64,000 bases of DNA from Pseudomonas citri (GCF_025336485.1 NZ_JAODAB010000004.1:62001-126000); one strand, 5' to 3'; positions 53,738-63,581 are shown, counted from the first letter of the stretch. Program-made: numbers and translations. The notes: generated by a model not told the origin, from the letters alone.

Positions 53738-55360
53738 TTAGAACGTGCGTTGCAGTGAAAGAGAAACGAAGTCGCGATCTTTCATCGATTGTTTGTATGA
53801 CGGGAAGCTTGTGTCATCCAGGAATGTTCCTTCCGGCCCGAAGAAATGGGTATACGTCAACCCCGCCTTCCAATCGTTGAGGTAGGTCGCCTTCAATCCG
53901 ACGCTTACGTCTCCGACATGGTCGCCGTTAAAGGAACCGACTACAGAGGAATTGCCAATACCGAAGCCCACGCCAACCGGCACGGAAATATCTACGCCAG
54001 AAAAAAACTGACGGTAAGACGGCTCGTAGAGCACACGGATGTTGGCCGCATCCCGATCGGCATTGGGACTCAGAAGATCAGGATTCTTGGTAATACTCGT
54101 GCGCCGGTTCCAAGCGACTTCACCGAGAAAACTGGCCTCGTTGGCAATGAATGATGGCCCCAGGGTCGCCAACCAGGACACTTGGGCATGCAGGGAATTA
54201 CCCACGGCATAAAGTGGATTGCCATCGTTATCGCCAGTACCGGTCAAATCGAGCGCGCCACCACTGATCAATGGGGTGTTGCGACGTACGGATACTTCGC
54301 CGGCAATGTTGTAGTCACCAAACGTACGGCTGAAGCTCGCCCCATAGGCGGTGATATCTTCCGGATAAACCCATGAATACTCACCGATCTGCCCACTGGC
54401 AGGATTGACAGCGCCAGGCCTTAGATACAGCTGGGGAGTCTTGTCGTGGTAACGGATCGCGTACAGACCGTAGTCCGTTTCATCGACACTGAAGCGCACT
54501 TGCACACCGCCTTGCCCGGAGTTCCTGGCCTTCATGTCCTTCCCTCGGAAGAACGCCAGTGGTCCGCCACCAGGCACAACGGGAGGGCCGGCAATCACTC
54601 GCTCTGCACCGTCGCCGATGACATCCAGCGTGGAGAAGTAGCTGCCGGCAGCCGGCAACTTCGTTTCTTCCCACCGCCATTGGTAATAAGCACCGATAGA
54701 GATGTCCGGAGTTATTTGAAGCTGCCCCGAAAACTGTTGAACCGGCCGAATCAGTTCCTTGAATTGGGTATTGGGAACCGACAGCGCTTTCACTGCGTCG
54801 ATCGGCGCCATCCCGCCGGCAATGCCGTTGGCCCCAAAGAACAGGCTCTCACCCCAAACAAGGGCGTGCCTGCCTGCGCGAAAAGAAGCTTTGGAATCCC
54901 CAATAGGCATCCGACCGTAGACAAAAGCATCCAACAACTCGGCTTTACGTCCGTGCAGCTTTTCGGTGTCACTGGTGAATTCGTCGTAGGGACGCGAGAA
55001 CGAGTTGACAGTGCTCGGAGAGTCATTGTCGTTGGATTCGTTATAGACGGTGTCGTACCAGCCCGCGCCCGACACCCGCGCGCCGAAGCCCTGGTAGCTC
55101 ACATCCATCTCCGAAAGGATGTCGAAACGATTGGAGATCAAGCCCTTGCTGAAGTTTCGATCTCCGTCATCCTGGTTGACCGAGGAGGTCAATTTATCTG
55201 ACTCACCCTCGACACGAAAAGCGCTGTTGTACTTGACCGTATTGTCCCACCGAAGCTTGAGATCTGGATTATCAGTATCGATCACGAATGCATAAACACT
55301 CGGCGAAATGATAGCCATGATGGAGATAGCGAGTGGAGGCAAGGCTTTATTTTTATTCAT
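53738..55360 (-). CDS. DUF1302 outer-membrane-type protein
   Basis: About 540 residues from the ATG at 55360 (MNKNKALPPLAISI), with a signal peptide ending near VYAF. The mature part opens LKLRWDNTVKYNSAFRV and continues as long amphipathic beta strands, ending in a typical outer-membrane C-terminus (DFVSLSLQRTF, terminal Phe). This is the DUF1302 family, seen in clusters for hydrophobic compounds. Its usual partner DUF1329 is not present here. It is the first gene of the leftward run DUF1302-YCF48-RND-amidohydrolase-CobW-permease. Confidence 0.85.
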   Translation of the reverse strand: MNKNKALPPLAISIMAIISPSVYAFVIDTDNPDLKLRWDNTVKYNSAFRVEGESDKLTSSVNQDDGDRNFSKGLISNRFDILSEMDVSYQGFGARVSGAGWYDTVYNESNDNDSPSTVNSFSRPYDEFTSDTEKLHGRKAELLDAFVYGRMPIGDSKASFRAGRHALVWGESLFFGANGIAGGMAPIDAVKALSVPNTQFKELIRPVQQFSGQLQITPDISIGAYYQWRWEETKLPAAGSYFSTLDVIGDGAERVIAGPPVVPGGGPLAFFRGKDMKARNSGQGGVQVRFSVDETDYGLYAIRYHDKTPQLYLRPGAVNPASGQIGEYSWVYPEDITAYGASFSRTFGDYNIAGEVSVRRNTPLISGGALDLTGTGDNDGNPLYAVGNSLHAQVSWLATLGPSFIANEASFLGEVAWNRRTSITKNPDLLSPNADRDAANIRVLYEPSYRQFFSGVDISVPVGVGFGIGNSSVVGSFNGDHVGDVSVGLKATYLNDWKAGLTYTHFFGPEGTFLDDTSFPSYKQSMKDRDFVSLSLQRTF

Positions 55361-55423
55361 TTTATTGGTTCCGCTAGGGCCTGATTTCGTAGTCATCGAC
55401 CAATGGAGCGCCCCGTCACTCGC

Positions 55424-55638
55424 TGGCAAAAGCCAGAGCTGTGTCAGAGCATCCCCACGGAAATCAGATTACGAAGGCATAGCGGCGTCCGTTAGCCTAA
55501 TTTGGCATCACAAACGCTGAAGCATCGAAATCCCTCCTTGGCAAACCCGACTCACTCAGAAACCATTGGGGGATCGCAAGATGCCCCATTTCTGTCGACT
55601 CCATTTATAGAGTAGTCCAGCGAATTTGGTGCATGCCA
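55424..55638. promoter_or_regulatory. divergent region between the DUF1302 and phospho-lyase genes with TGGCA/TGCCA words
   Basis: The 422-bp spacer 55361-55782 holds no convincing gene. TGGCA occurs at 55424, 55503 and 55539, and TGCCA at 55634, several more than expected by chance. The same words recur in the feaB-tynA spacer. Since a FeaR paralogue is encoded at the end of this cluster, these are candidate sites for it. Confidence 0.4.
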
Positions 55639-55782
55639 ATATTGGATAACACCCCCGCCCCTCAATTTGTATCTTGTTCCTCAGCACCAAAATCAACATC
55701 AAATTTTCTCGCAGAGATTGATCAGGATTGGTCGACTGAAATCCTCTGCACATGCGAAAACGATATTAAAAAGGAGCGAACG

Positions 55783-57060
55783 GTGATCAACATCGAATTG
55801 CTGCAGCGCAGAAATCAGCTATTAGGTAAAGCCGCGCCGCTTTTCTATGACACACCGCTGCACATTGTGCGCGGCGAAGACGTCTGGCTGTTCGATGCCG
55901 ACGGTAAACGTTATTTGGATGCCTATAACAATGTACCGGTAGTGGGGCATTGCAACCCCAAGGTGGTAGACGCACTGTGCAAACAGGCTGCCAACCTCAA
56001 CATCCATACCCGCTACCTGCACGAGAACGTAGTCAATTATGCCGAGCGCCTGACAGCAACTTTTGACAAGTCGCTGGATATGGCCATCTTCACCTGCACC
56101 GGCAGCGAGGCCAATGAATTGGCCTTGCGCATGGCCAGGATGGCAACCGGTGCCAAGGGCATCATCTGTTCGAACTGCACCTACCACGGCAACACGGCGG
56201 CGGTGGACGAACTGTCCACCATGTTTACCGGCGGCATCACCAAGAGTCCCAATGTACGCTCGGTTCCGTTCCCCGATCTCTACCGCCCACTCAACGGCCT
56301 GCAAGGCGAAACCTTGATCGATGCTTACGTAGCCGAAGTCGCAAAAGCCATTGAGGCGCTCAAGGCAGACGGCGTGGGTTTCGCCGGTATTTTGATTTGC
56401 CCGATCTTCGCCAACGAAGGGTTGCCCGGCGCGCCTTCAAGCTACGTACAAAAAGTCTCGCGCCTGGTTCGCGAAGCCGGAGGTCTGGTGATCTTCGATG
56501 AAGTCCAATCGGGCTTCGCTCGCACCGGGCACATGTGGGGCCAGGATCTGGTTGGCGTTGTTCCGGACATCGTCACCATGGGTAAACCCATGGGCAACGG
56601 ACACCCTATCGGCGCGGTGGTGTCTCGAGCCGATCTCGCCAACGCCTTCCGCGAGCGGGTTATGTACTTCAACACCTTTGGCGGAAATCCGGTCTCCTGT
56701 GCAGCAGGACTGGCAGTGCTGGACGTTATTCAGGAAGAACGTCTGCTGGAGCATGTTGCCCAGGTTGGCGAGTATACGCTCAAGGGATTGATCGCACTCC
56801 AGCAACGCCACGAGCTCATCGGCGATGTCCGTGGATCGGGGCTGTTCTTCGGCATCGAACTGGTGAAGGACCGCAACAGCAAGGAACCCGCAAGGGACTT
56901 GTCCAAGCAGGTGGTCAACCTGATGAAAGACCGCGGCGTTCTGATCAGCCGCCTGGGACCGAATGACAACGTACTCAAAGTACGCCCGCCGCTGCCTTTC
57001 ACGACCGAACACGCCGACCTGCTCATCAACACCCTCGACGATTGCCTGGCAACCCTGTAG
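55783..57060 (+). CDS. class III PLP enzyme of the amino-alcohol-phosphate phospho-lyase type (EtnppL/PHYKPL-like)
   Basis: A 425-residue PLP enzyme from a GTG at 55783 that follows AAGGAG; the frame stays open upstream to 55633 but without family sequence. The PLP lysine is Lys268 in [12 protein letters not shown]. This motif, with KPMGNGHP, is characteristic of ethanolamine-phosphate and phosphohydroxylysine phospho-lyases, which look like aminotransferases but eliminate phosphate and ammonia to leave an aldehyde. Other family parts are [17 protein letters not shown] and [18 protein letters not shown]. The kinase that could make its substrate is encoded 10 bp downstream. An ordinary transaminase is the alternative. 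Confidence 0.8.
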   Translation: MINIELLQRRNQLLGKAAPLFYDTPLHIVRGEDVWLFDADGKRYLDAYNNVPVVGHCNPKVVDALCKQAANLNIHTRYLHENVVNYAERLTATFDKSLDMAIFTCTGSEANELALRMARMATGAKGIICSNCTYHGNTAAVDELSTMFTGGITKSPNVRSVPFPDLYRPLNGLQGETLIDAYVAEVAKAIEALKADGVGFAGILICPIFANEGLPGAPSSYVQKVSRLVREAGGLVIFDEVQSGFARTGHMWGQDLVGVVPDIVTMGKPMGNGHPIGAVVSRADLANAFRERVMYFNTFGGNPVSCAAGLAVLDVIQEERLLEHVAQVGEYTLKGLIALQQRHELIGDVRGSGLFFGIELVKDRNSKEPARDLSKQVVNLMKDRGVLISRLGPNDNVLKVRPPLPFTTEHADLLINTLDDCLATL

Positions 57061-57069
57061 GAGCCGCCC

Positions 57070-58107
57070 ATGAGCGAACATATTGAGATCAGCCAGGAGC
57101 AGATGCTGGCAAATCTGCAGGATCTGGCACAGGCATCGTTGCATCACTGGGACAAGGACTGCCTGAATATCGCGCTGATCAAATACCGCGAAAACGCGGT
57201 ATTCAAAGTCGATACCACCGATGGAAACCGCTATGCCCTTCGTGTGCACCGTGGCGGCTATCATTCGGATGCAGCGCTACGCTCCGAACTGCAGTGGATG
57301 GCTGCACTACAGCAATCCGGAATCGACGTTCCAATGGCGGTACCGACCGGTAAAGGTGAGCTGTTCATTCTGTCTACCCTCCCCTCCACCGGTGAAACCT
57401 TCCAGGTCGATTTGTTCGAGTGGATTGAAGGTAATCAGCTTGGCACGGCTGAGGGCGGCCTCGGCGAGGATGTACAACAGATCGAACACACCTACCGAAC
57501 TATTGGAAACATTGCCGCACGCCTTCATGAGCACGGCAGGCAATGGCATCGTCCCGAGGGCTTCCAGCGCCACGCCTGGGACACCGAAGGTCTGGTCGGC
57601 GACTCTCCTTTCTGGGGACGTTTCTGGGAGTTGCGCAGCCTCAGCGAGGAACAACGCAGCCTGATCCTGACGGCGCGGGACATTGTGCGCAACGAACTGC
57701 AAGCAATGATTCAAACGCCTGAGCACGACGACTATTACGGTCTGATCCACGCCGATTTCGTACCGGAAAACCTGATGGTATCAGGCGATACCGTGCGCCT
57801 GCTGGACTTCGACGATTCCGGTTTTGGATGGCATCTGTTCGAACTCGCTACAGCACTCTACTTCATCCGCCAGGATACCCATTTCAAGATTGCTCAAGAC
57901 GCCTTGATCGAAGGCTACCGAGCCTATCGGGCACTGCCGGAAAAAGTTCTGGCAAAACTGCCGGTCTTCATGATGGCGCGCGGCTTCACCTACTTGGGCT
58001 GGGTGCAAACCCGAGAGGGCTCGGACGTCGCCAAGGAGCTGACGCCCTTCTTGACCGAACTGGCATGCGACCTTGCCACCGAGTTTGTCGAGACCCATGG
58101 CGCCTGA
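57070..58107 (+). CDS. APH-fold small-molecule kinase (hydroxylysine/amino-alcohol kinase type)
   Basis: A 345-residue aminoglycoside-phosphotransferase-fold kinase. The Brenner loop is LIHADFVPENLM (H227, D229, N234) and the magnesium-binding motif is LLDFDDSGFG (D246). The N-lobe has YALRVHRGGYHSDAALRSEL. It is closest in style to hydroxylysine and homoserine-type kinases, not to resistance enzymes. Directly after the phospho-lyase-like gene (10 bp), it would phosphorylate the hydroxyl of an amino alcohol for elimination. Kinase plus phospho-lyase routes for amino alcohols are known from classical Pseudomonas/Erwinia work on ethanolamine and aminopropanol. Confidence 0.82.
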   Translation: MSEHIEISQEQMLANLQDLAQASLHHWDKDCLNIALIKYRENAVFKVDTTDGNRYALRVHRGGYHSDAALRSELQWMAALQQSGIDVPMAVPTGKGELFILSTLPSTGETFQVDLFEWIEGNQLGTAEGGLGEDVQQIEHTYRTIGNIAARLHEHGRQWHRPEGFQRHAWDTEGLVGDSPFWGRFWELRSLSEEQRSLILTARDIVRNELQAMIQTPEHDDYYGLIHADFVPENLMVSGDTVRLLDFDDSGFGWHLFELATALYFIRQDTHFKIAQDALIEGYRAYRALPEKVLAKLPVFMMARGFTYLGWVQTREGSDVAKELTPFLTELACDLATEFVETHGA

Positions 58108-58179
58108 ACTAAAGCTAATTAAATGACCAATTGATGTACAAGAGCTCAAACAGTGGGCCTATAACCAAAGGGGTGATTT

Positions 58180-58974
58180 ATGTTTAATTTGACCGGAAAA
58201 GTGGCCTTGGTAACCGGCGCCAGCCAAGGCATCGGTCAGGGCATTGCCGAGGTATTCGCCAAAGCGGGTGCTCACGTCGTAGTGGCTGCCCGTAATGTTG
58301 AAAAAGGTCGCAAGGTCGTCGCCGACATCGTCGCCAGCGGCGGCCATGCGCAATGGCTACAGACGGACCTCAGCACAGCCGAAAACGCCAAGCATTTGGT
58401 CGAGGCCGTCATCGCCGAGCACGGCGTATTGGATATCCTGGTGCATAACGCCGGAGTGTTCCCGATGGCGACGATCGACGACCTGACCGACGCACAACTT
58501 GAAGAAACCTTGTCGGTGAACCTGAAGGCCGCGTTCTGGTTGACTCAGGCGGTGACCCCATCGATGCGCGAACGCGGCCGTGGCCGCATTCTTTTTACAT
58601 CGTCCGTTACCGGCCCCCGTGTGGCCATGCCACTGTTGGCTCACTATGCGGCCAGCAAGGCCGGGTTGAACGGGTTCATCCGCGCAGCGTCACTTGAATA
58701 TGCACGCGAAGGCATCACCATTAACGCCGTAGAGCCCGGCTACATCCTCACCCAAGCGATGGACCAACTGGTCAGTCGTGAGGAACAGGCCGAAATGGCG
58801 ACCCAGGTGCCGATCGGCCGCCTTGGCCATCCCCACGATATCGCTCACGCCATGCTCTACTTGGCGAGCGATGAGGCGGGCTATGTGACTGGACAGAGCA
58901 TCATCGTTGATGGTGGCTCCTGCACCCCGGAAAGCTCCGTCCAACTGCAGGGCTTCTACACCGAACGTGGCTGA
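58180..58974 (+). CDS. short-chain dehydrogenase/reductase
   Basis: A 264-residue classical SDR. The cofactor motif [15 protein letters not shown] starts at residue 12, an Asn-Ala-Gly segment NAGVFPM is near residue 92, the catalytic Ser is in LFTSSVTGP, and Tyr/Lys are in [21 protein letters not shown] after the second strand suggests NADP(H) preference. It follows the kinase by 72 bp. It could oxidise or reduce an alcohol/ketone in the cluster's pathway, for example a beta-hydroxyl group. The exact substrate is unknown. Confidence 0.85.
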   Translation: MFNLTGKVALVTGASQGIGQGIAEVFAKAGAHVVVAARNVEKGRKVVADIVASGGHAQWLQTDLSTAENAKHLVEAVIAEHGVLDILVHNAGVFPMATIDDLTDAQLEETLSVNLKAAFWLTQAVTPSMRERGRGRILFTSSVTGPRVAMPLLAHYAASKAGLNGFIRAASLEYAREGITINAVEPGYILTQAMDQLVSREEQAEMATQVPIGRLGHPHDIAHAMLYLASDEAGYVTGQSIIVDGGSCTPESSVQLQGFYTERG

Positions 58975-59032
58975 TGAGCCACCGATAGCCAACGCATTGG
59001 GCGATGGGCTCTGATCGAGCCTATCCGCCCAA

Positions 59033-59059
59033 AGCCGCCATACCTTCAATGTGGCGGCT
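59033..59059 (+). terminator. hairpin after the SDR gene
   Basis: AGCCGCCA pairs with TGGCGGCT around an 11-base loop. Only a short pyrimidine-rich tail (CCCTGGCCCTCTTTT) follows, so it may be a weak terminator or a processing site. Confidence 0.4.
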
Positions 59060-59197
59060 CCCTGGCCCTCTTTTGCAAAACTCAAACAATGGCCGGCAAA
59101 AGATCTTTCCAGGTTTGATTGCAAGCACTTGTGCAGGAGCCGGGAAGCCCAAGTCTTCGCGTCACAAACCGAAACCCAATGTCATAGAGGAATTGCC

Positions 59198-61030
59198 ATG
59201 TCCAAGACTGCGCAGCGTACCCTGATTTTTGGTGGGCCCGTTTTAACCCAGAACGAAAGACGTGAAACTCACGAAGCGATAGTGCTCGAGGGTGACACCG
59301 TCGTAGCTACCGGCGGATACGACGAAATGCGTTCACTCGCAGGCGCGTCCGCCTTGCAGGTCGATGTGCAAGGGGCCTGCGTGATGCCTGGCTTGATCGA
59401 CAATCACCCGCACTCCCTGCATTTCGGCAGTTTCGATGCTAACTGCGTCAAGTTGTATGACGCCCGCGACCATGATGATATCCGCGCGCGCATCCGCAAG
59501 CGCGCGCAGGTCACACCACCTGGTCAATGGATCGTGACGACGCCAGTTGGCGAACCACACTATTTCATTCGTAAATCCTGGCGTGACTTGCCCGAAGGCC
59601 GCTTGCCAAACCGTTTCGAGCTGGATGCCGCCGCCCCGGACCATCCTGTATGGATTCAAGCCTACGCACCAAAGTTACCCAATGTCTGCGCAATGAACTC
59701 CAAGGCGCTGCAGATGCTCGGGTTCACCCGTGAGTTGCCAAACTTCATCGACGATGTGTTCATCGAGAAAGACGAAAACGGTGAATTGACCGGTATCTTC
59801 AGCGGCTACGTCACCAACTACTACAACAGCAGCCTCTTCTGGCTGACGCGGGTAGTGGCGCAGGTGCTGCGTCCGAGTGAAGATTTCTGGTATCAAGGCG
59901 CCTTGGCGGGACAGGTCACAGCGGCTCAGCGTGGTGTTACGAGTGCTTACGAAGGGCATTCGATGGATCCGGAACACATAGCAGCCTATCAGCGTGCCCG
60001 GGATGAAGGCCAACTGTCCATGCGCGTGCTCGCGGCACTGGAATCGGGATCGGTCGCGCTCGACTATGGATTGGGTCTTACTGACGAACGCGTGCGAGCG
60101 AATTTTGCGTTGGCGGCGAAATTGACGCAGACCGTTGACCCGATGTTTCGGGTCAACGGTCTGACCCTCGGTGTCGGCGGTCCTGGCTGGTCAGGCCAAA
60201 TGCCCACCGATCATCCCTACAGCGACCCGTTTGGACGACTGACCAAAGGCCGTTCTTTCGTGTCGGGAGCCATCGAACGCGAAGCGATCGAATTCTGCCT
60301 GCGCAACAATGTTCGGTTGAACCTGATGCCCACGAGCGGGCGGGACCATCGACGGTTCCTCGAAAGCCTCGAGCCCTTTCTCGGCGAATGGGATGTGCGG
60401 GCAAGGGAATGGATCATGCAGCACAACATCTTCATCGATGATGCCACGCTCGAGCGCTACGCAGACCTTCAGTTCCACCTGACCACCAGCCTGAGCTTCT
60501 GTTTCGGCAAGGGTGATATGTATCGGGATCGAATGGGTGAACAGGCACTCAAGGAGCTAATCCCTGTCGGCAAGATGTATGCGTCCGGCGCCAATGTGGG
60601 GCTGGGCACTGACTGGGGACCGAGCAGTGTCTTCGAACACATCGCCCTTGCGCAGACACGCGAATTCGCCGGTTCCGGATACCGGCATGAAGGCCCGGGT
60701 TATTCCATCAACCGTCAACAGGCTCTGGATGGCTGGACGATACACAATGCCAGGTTGATGCAATGGGACGGCATCGGGGCACTGAAACCCGGCTTCAAGG
60801 CGGACCTTGTCATCGTCGACCAAAACCCACTCACCTGCTCGATCGATGAGTTATCCGAAACCAAGGTGTTGAGAACAGTGCTGGGCGGTAAGGACATTTT
60901 CGACGCACAGGTCATTCGACGTATGGATGATGCCGAACTGGCGCCTGAGCGTTTGCAACCCCTGGAGACGTACACGGCATCGTCATACGGCGCGCATAAA
61001 TGTGGCCCGAACTGCAATCACTCAGCATAA
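59198..61030 (+). CDS. YtcJ/AepA-type amidohydrolase with a Cys/His tail
   Basis: A 610-residue amidohydrolase_3 protein from the ATG at 59198 (MSKTAQRTLIFGGPV), preceded by GAGG; a longer in-frame extension to 59051 lacks family sequence. The HxH metal motif is LIDNHPHSLHFG (H70, H72) and the late Asp is in LGTDWGPSSVFEH. It is the same broad family as the 48.3-kb enzyme but clearly divergent and longer. Its last residues, HKCGPNCNHSA, form an unusual CxxxC tail with flanking His that could bind metal. Function is presumed amide or related C-N hydrolysis. Confidence 0.83.
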   Translation: MSKTAQRTLIFGGPVLTQNERRETHEAIVLEGDTVVATGGYDEMRSLAGASALQVDVQGACVMPGLIDNHPHSLHFGSFDANCVKLYDARDHDDIRARIRKRAQVTPPGQWIVTTPVGEPHYFIRKSWRDLPEGRLPNRFELDAAAPDHPVWIQAYAPKLPNVCAMNSKALQMLGFTRELPNFIDDVFIEKDENGELTGIFSGYVTNYYNSSLFWLTRVVAQVLRPSEDFWYQGALAGQVTAAQRGVTSAYEGHSMDPEHIAAYQRARDEGQLSMRVLAALESGSVALDYGLGLTDERVRANFALAAKLTQTVDPMFRVNGLTLGVGGPGWSGQMPTDHPYSDPFGRLTKGRSFVSGAIEREAIEFCLRNNVRLNLMPTSGRDHRRFLESLEPFLGEWDVRAREWIMQHNIFIDDATLERYADLQFHLTTSLSFCFGKGDMYRDRMGEQALKELIPVGKMYASGANVGLGTDWGPSSVFEHIALAQTREFAGSGYRHEGPGYSINRQQALDGWTIHNARLMQWDGIGALKPGFKADLVIVDQNPLTCSIDELSETKVLRTVLGGKDIFDAQVIRRMDDAELAPERLQPLETYTASSYGAHKCGPNCNHSA

Positions 61031-61128
61031 AAAATCAGTCGCCTGCACCGCCCACTTCGCCATTTCGACACGCAAGGCAAGTGTGGCGGTGCAGCGATTC
61101 GCCTCCCTCTATCAATGAGGTCTAAAGC

Positions 61129-62606
61129 ATGTCTCAAATTGAAGTTCTTCCCAATGTCCGCGCTTTTCTCGCTAAGGAGCACGGCTGCTATATCGATGGC
61201 CAATGATCGCCGTGCTCCAATGAAACCCTACCGGTGTTTGATCCCGCTACGGGAAACGCTATTGCCCACGTTGGCGAAGCCTCCCCTGCCGATGTTGGCC
61301 GTGCAGTGCGCTCGGCACACAAGGCATTCAGTAGCGGCGTCTGGTTGAACAAATCACCTGCGGAACGAGAGCGCATTCTCTGCGTTACGCCGACCTGCTT
61401 GAAGCCAACGGCGAGGAACTGGCCCAGCTGGAAACCCTGGAACAGGGCAAGTCAATTCATGTCTCGCGCATGTTCGAAGTGGGTGCCACGCTCGACTGGA
61501 TGCGTTACGTGGCAGGTTTGGCCACCAAACACGACGGTCGCTCGATGGATCTCTCCATCGCCTTTCCGCCTGGCGCACGTTATACCGCCTACACCCGCAA
61601 AGAACCCATCGGTGTCGTGGCCGGTATCGTTCCCTGGAATTTCCCGCTGATGATTGGCATGTGGAAGGTGATGCCAGCCCTTGCGGCCGGTTGCACCATG
61701 GTAGTCAAACCTTCCGAGGTGACGCCGTTGACGCTGATGCGCATGGTCGAATTGGCCAGTGAGGCGGGCATTCCGCCTGGCGCGCTGAATCTGGTGAACG
61801 GACGCGGCTTCGGGACGGGGCAAGCACTGATCGAGCACGCATTGGTCAGTAAGGTCAGTTTCACCGGGTCGACCGCCACAGGTAAAGCCATCGCGCGGTC
61901 GGCAGCGGATCGCCTGTTGCGTGTAACCCTGGAGCTCGGAGGGAAAAATCCTGCCATTGTGTTGGCCGATGCTGATCCAGCGCACGTGATTGAAGGGCTG
62001 ATGGCAGGAAGCTTCCTGAATCAGGGACAGGTGTGCGCGACAAGCTCACGGGTGTACATCGAAGCACCGCTTTTCGACCGGTTGGTCGACGATTTCGAGA
62101 CTGCCGTAAAGAGCCTGACCCTCGATCATGGGCTCGATCCTGCGGCACAAATCAATCCGCTGGTGTCGAAGGCGCACCAGGAAAAAGTGTTGGGCTACCT
62201 GGCCGAGGCAGGCAGCGAAGTGATTCAAGGGCAAGCGGCGCCGACGCAGGGCTATTACGTTTCACCGACCTTAGTAGTTAATCCGCAGGATCAATTTCGC
62301 CTGGTTCGCGAAGAAGTATTCGGCCCGGTGCTGAATCTGATTCGCGTAAAAGATGCGCAAGAGGTGTTGGTGAAAGCCAACGACAGCGACCTCGGACTGA
62401 CTGCGAGCCTATGGACTCAGAACCTGAATCAGGCCATGAACCTGACGCCCAAAATTCAGGCGGGTACCGTCTGGGTGAACAGTCATACGGTCATTGATGC
62501 CAATATGCCGTTTGGTGGCTACAAACAGTCTGGACTGGGCAGAGGCTTCGGCGTCGACTGGTTGGACGCCTACACTGAAACCAAGTCCGTGTGCTTGCGT
62601 CACTAA
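61129..62606 (+). pseudogene. feaB-like aldehyde dehydrogenase, nonsense and frameshift mutations
   Basis: Homologous end to end with the FeaB protein encoded at 16712-18214. It opens MSQIEVLPNVRAFLAKEHG, but codon 26 is TGA (61204-61206) where relatives read Trp (DGQW). The frame resumes FDPATGNAIAHVGEAS and then loses one base near 61380 (ERERIL then LRYADLL in the next frame). From there to 62606 the frame is open and keeps the catalytic Glu (LELGGKNPA) and Cys ([10 protein letters not shown]). A shortened product from the ATG at 61470 would lack about 110 N-terminal residues. It was probably the cluster's aldehyde dehydrogenase. Confidence 0.9.
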
Positions 62607-62615
62607 CACCGGAAA

Positions 62616-63581
62616 TTACCCCGCCTGAATCGGTAATTTGATTGCCGTCTTCCGATGATTGGCGTCAGAACAACTGTAGGATTTACGGTATTCGCGAGGA
62701 CTGATACCAAAGCGCGCCTTGAAGGCCGCAGAAAAGTAACTGTAATCACCGAATCCCCATTCACTACTGAGCGCCGAAAGACTTCTCCCTGCAGGCGCCC
62801 GACGCAAAATCTCGGCACAACGATCCAGCCGATGACACTTGATGTGCTGAGAAACCATCAGTCCGCGGCGAGCGAACAGCCGATAAAGACCTCGAACAGA
62901 AACGCCGATCTGACGACCGATCAGTTCTGGACACAGATCGACTTCATGGATATGAGTATCGATGTAAGCAATAGCCTTTTGAAACAGGCGCTCGCGGCTG
63001 TCCTGCTCTTCATGCACCTCAATTGCCGGGCTCAATAGCACCAACAGCGCCTCCAGAGTAGCCTCTCCATCCCGCGCGTCCATGTCTGGCTGAGTCGCTG
63101 CATACTGGATCAATTGGAGAGCAAGCCGAACACCCGGGCTTTTGGCAGAAATCACTTCACCGCAGCGCACACGCGTATTACGAAAACGTTGTTCGACATC
63201 GCGACGCGGGAGGATCACGGAGATCATCCGCGACGTCGCCTCATAAGAGGCACTGAAAGGACTAGACGCATCGATGATTACCATATCACCACGGTTCAGT
63301 TCAGAGGCGCAGCCGCCCATCTCCAGCCTCCCCTTGCCATCGAGCTGAAAAACTACGAAATACTTGTCGTTGTCGTCCTTGGCAATTTCCTTGAACGTAC
63401 GCCACAGTTTGACCTCGCGCGCCTGTACGACGCTGAGGCTTAACGGTCCACTGGAAAATGACTTGATCTGTCCATAGAAGCCTTCACTCAAATGGCGCCC
63501 GGCAAATGCTCCGCAAATCCGGTTGATCTCGCGCATCCAGGCATCCAAGGCCGCAGTTGGGCCTAATGAGTTGAAACTCAT
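62616..63581 (-). CDS. FeaR-like AraC-family regulator (second copy)
   Basis: A 321-residue paralogue of the FeaR protein encoded at 20930-21844. Shared landmarks include INRICGAFAGRHL, KYFVVFQLDGKG and ELNRGDMVIIDASSP in the sensor half. The helix-turn-helix half has IGRQIGVSVRGLYRLFARRG and FGDYSYFSAAFKARFGISP. It is convergent with the broken aldehyde dehydrogenase, its stop being 10 bp away. It probably controls the phospho-lyase/kinase/SDR/amidohydrolase genes in response to an aromatic amine-type compound. The C-terminal 20 residues beyond the family end are unique to this copy. Confidence 0.85.
   Translation of the reverse strand: MSFNSLGPTAALDAWMREINRICGAFAGRHLSEGFYGQIKSFSSGPLSLSVVQAREVKLWRTFKEIAKDDNDKYFVVFQLDGKGRLEMGGCASELNRGDMVIIDASSPFSASYEATSRMISVILPRRDVEQRFRNTRVRCGEVISAKSPGVRLALQLIQYAATQPDMDARDGEATLEALLVLLSPAIEVHEEQDSRERLFQKAIAYIDTHIHEVDLCPELIGRQIGVSVRGLYRLFARRGLMVSQHIKCHRLDRCAEILRRAPAGRSLSALSSEWGFGDYSYFSAAFKARFGISPREYRKSYSCSDANHRKTAIKLPIQAG

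Noticed and set aside
55633..55782. N-terminal extension of the phospho-lyase gene
   Set aside because: The 50 extra codons show no family similarity, whereas the GTG at 55783 has an ideal AAGGAG ribosome site and gives the usual length.
57070..58107. Aminoglycoside resistance or homoserine kinase gene
   Set aside because: The fold is shared, but the gene is directly linked to a phospho-lyase-type PLP enzyme in a catabolic cluster, with no threonine-biosynthesis or resistance context.
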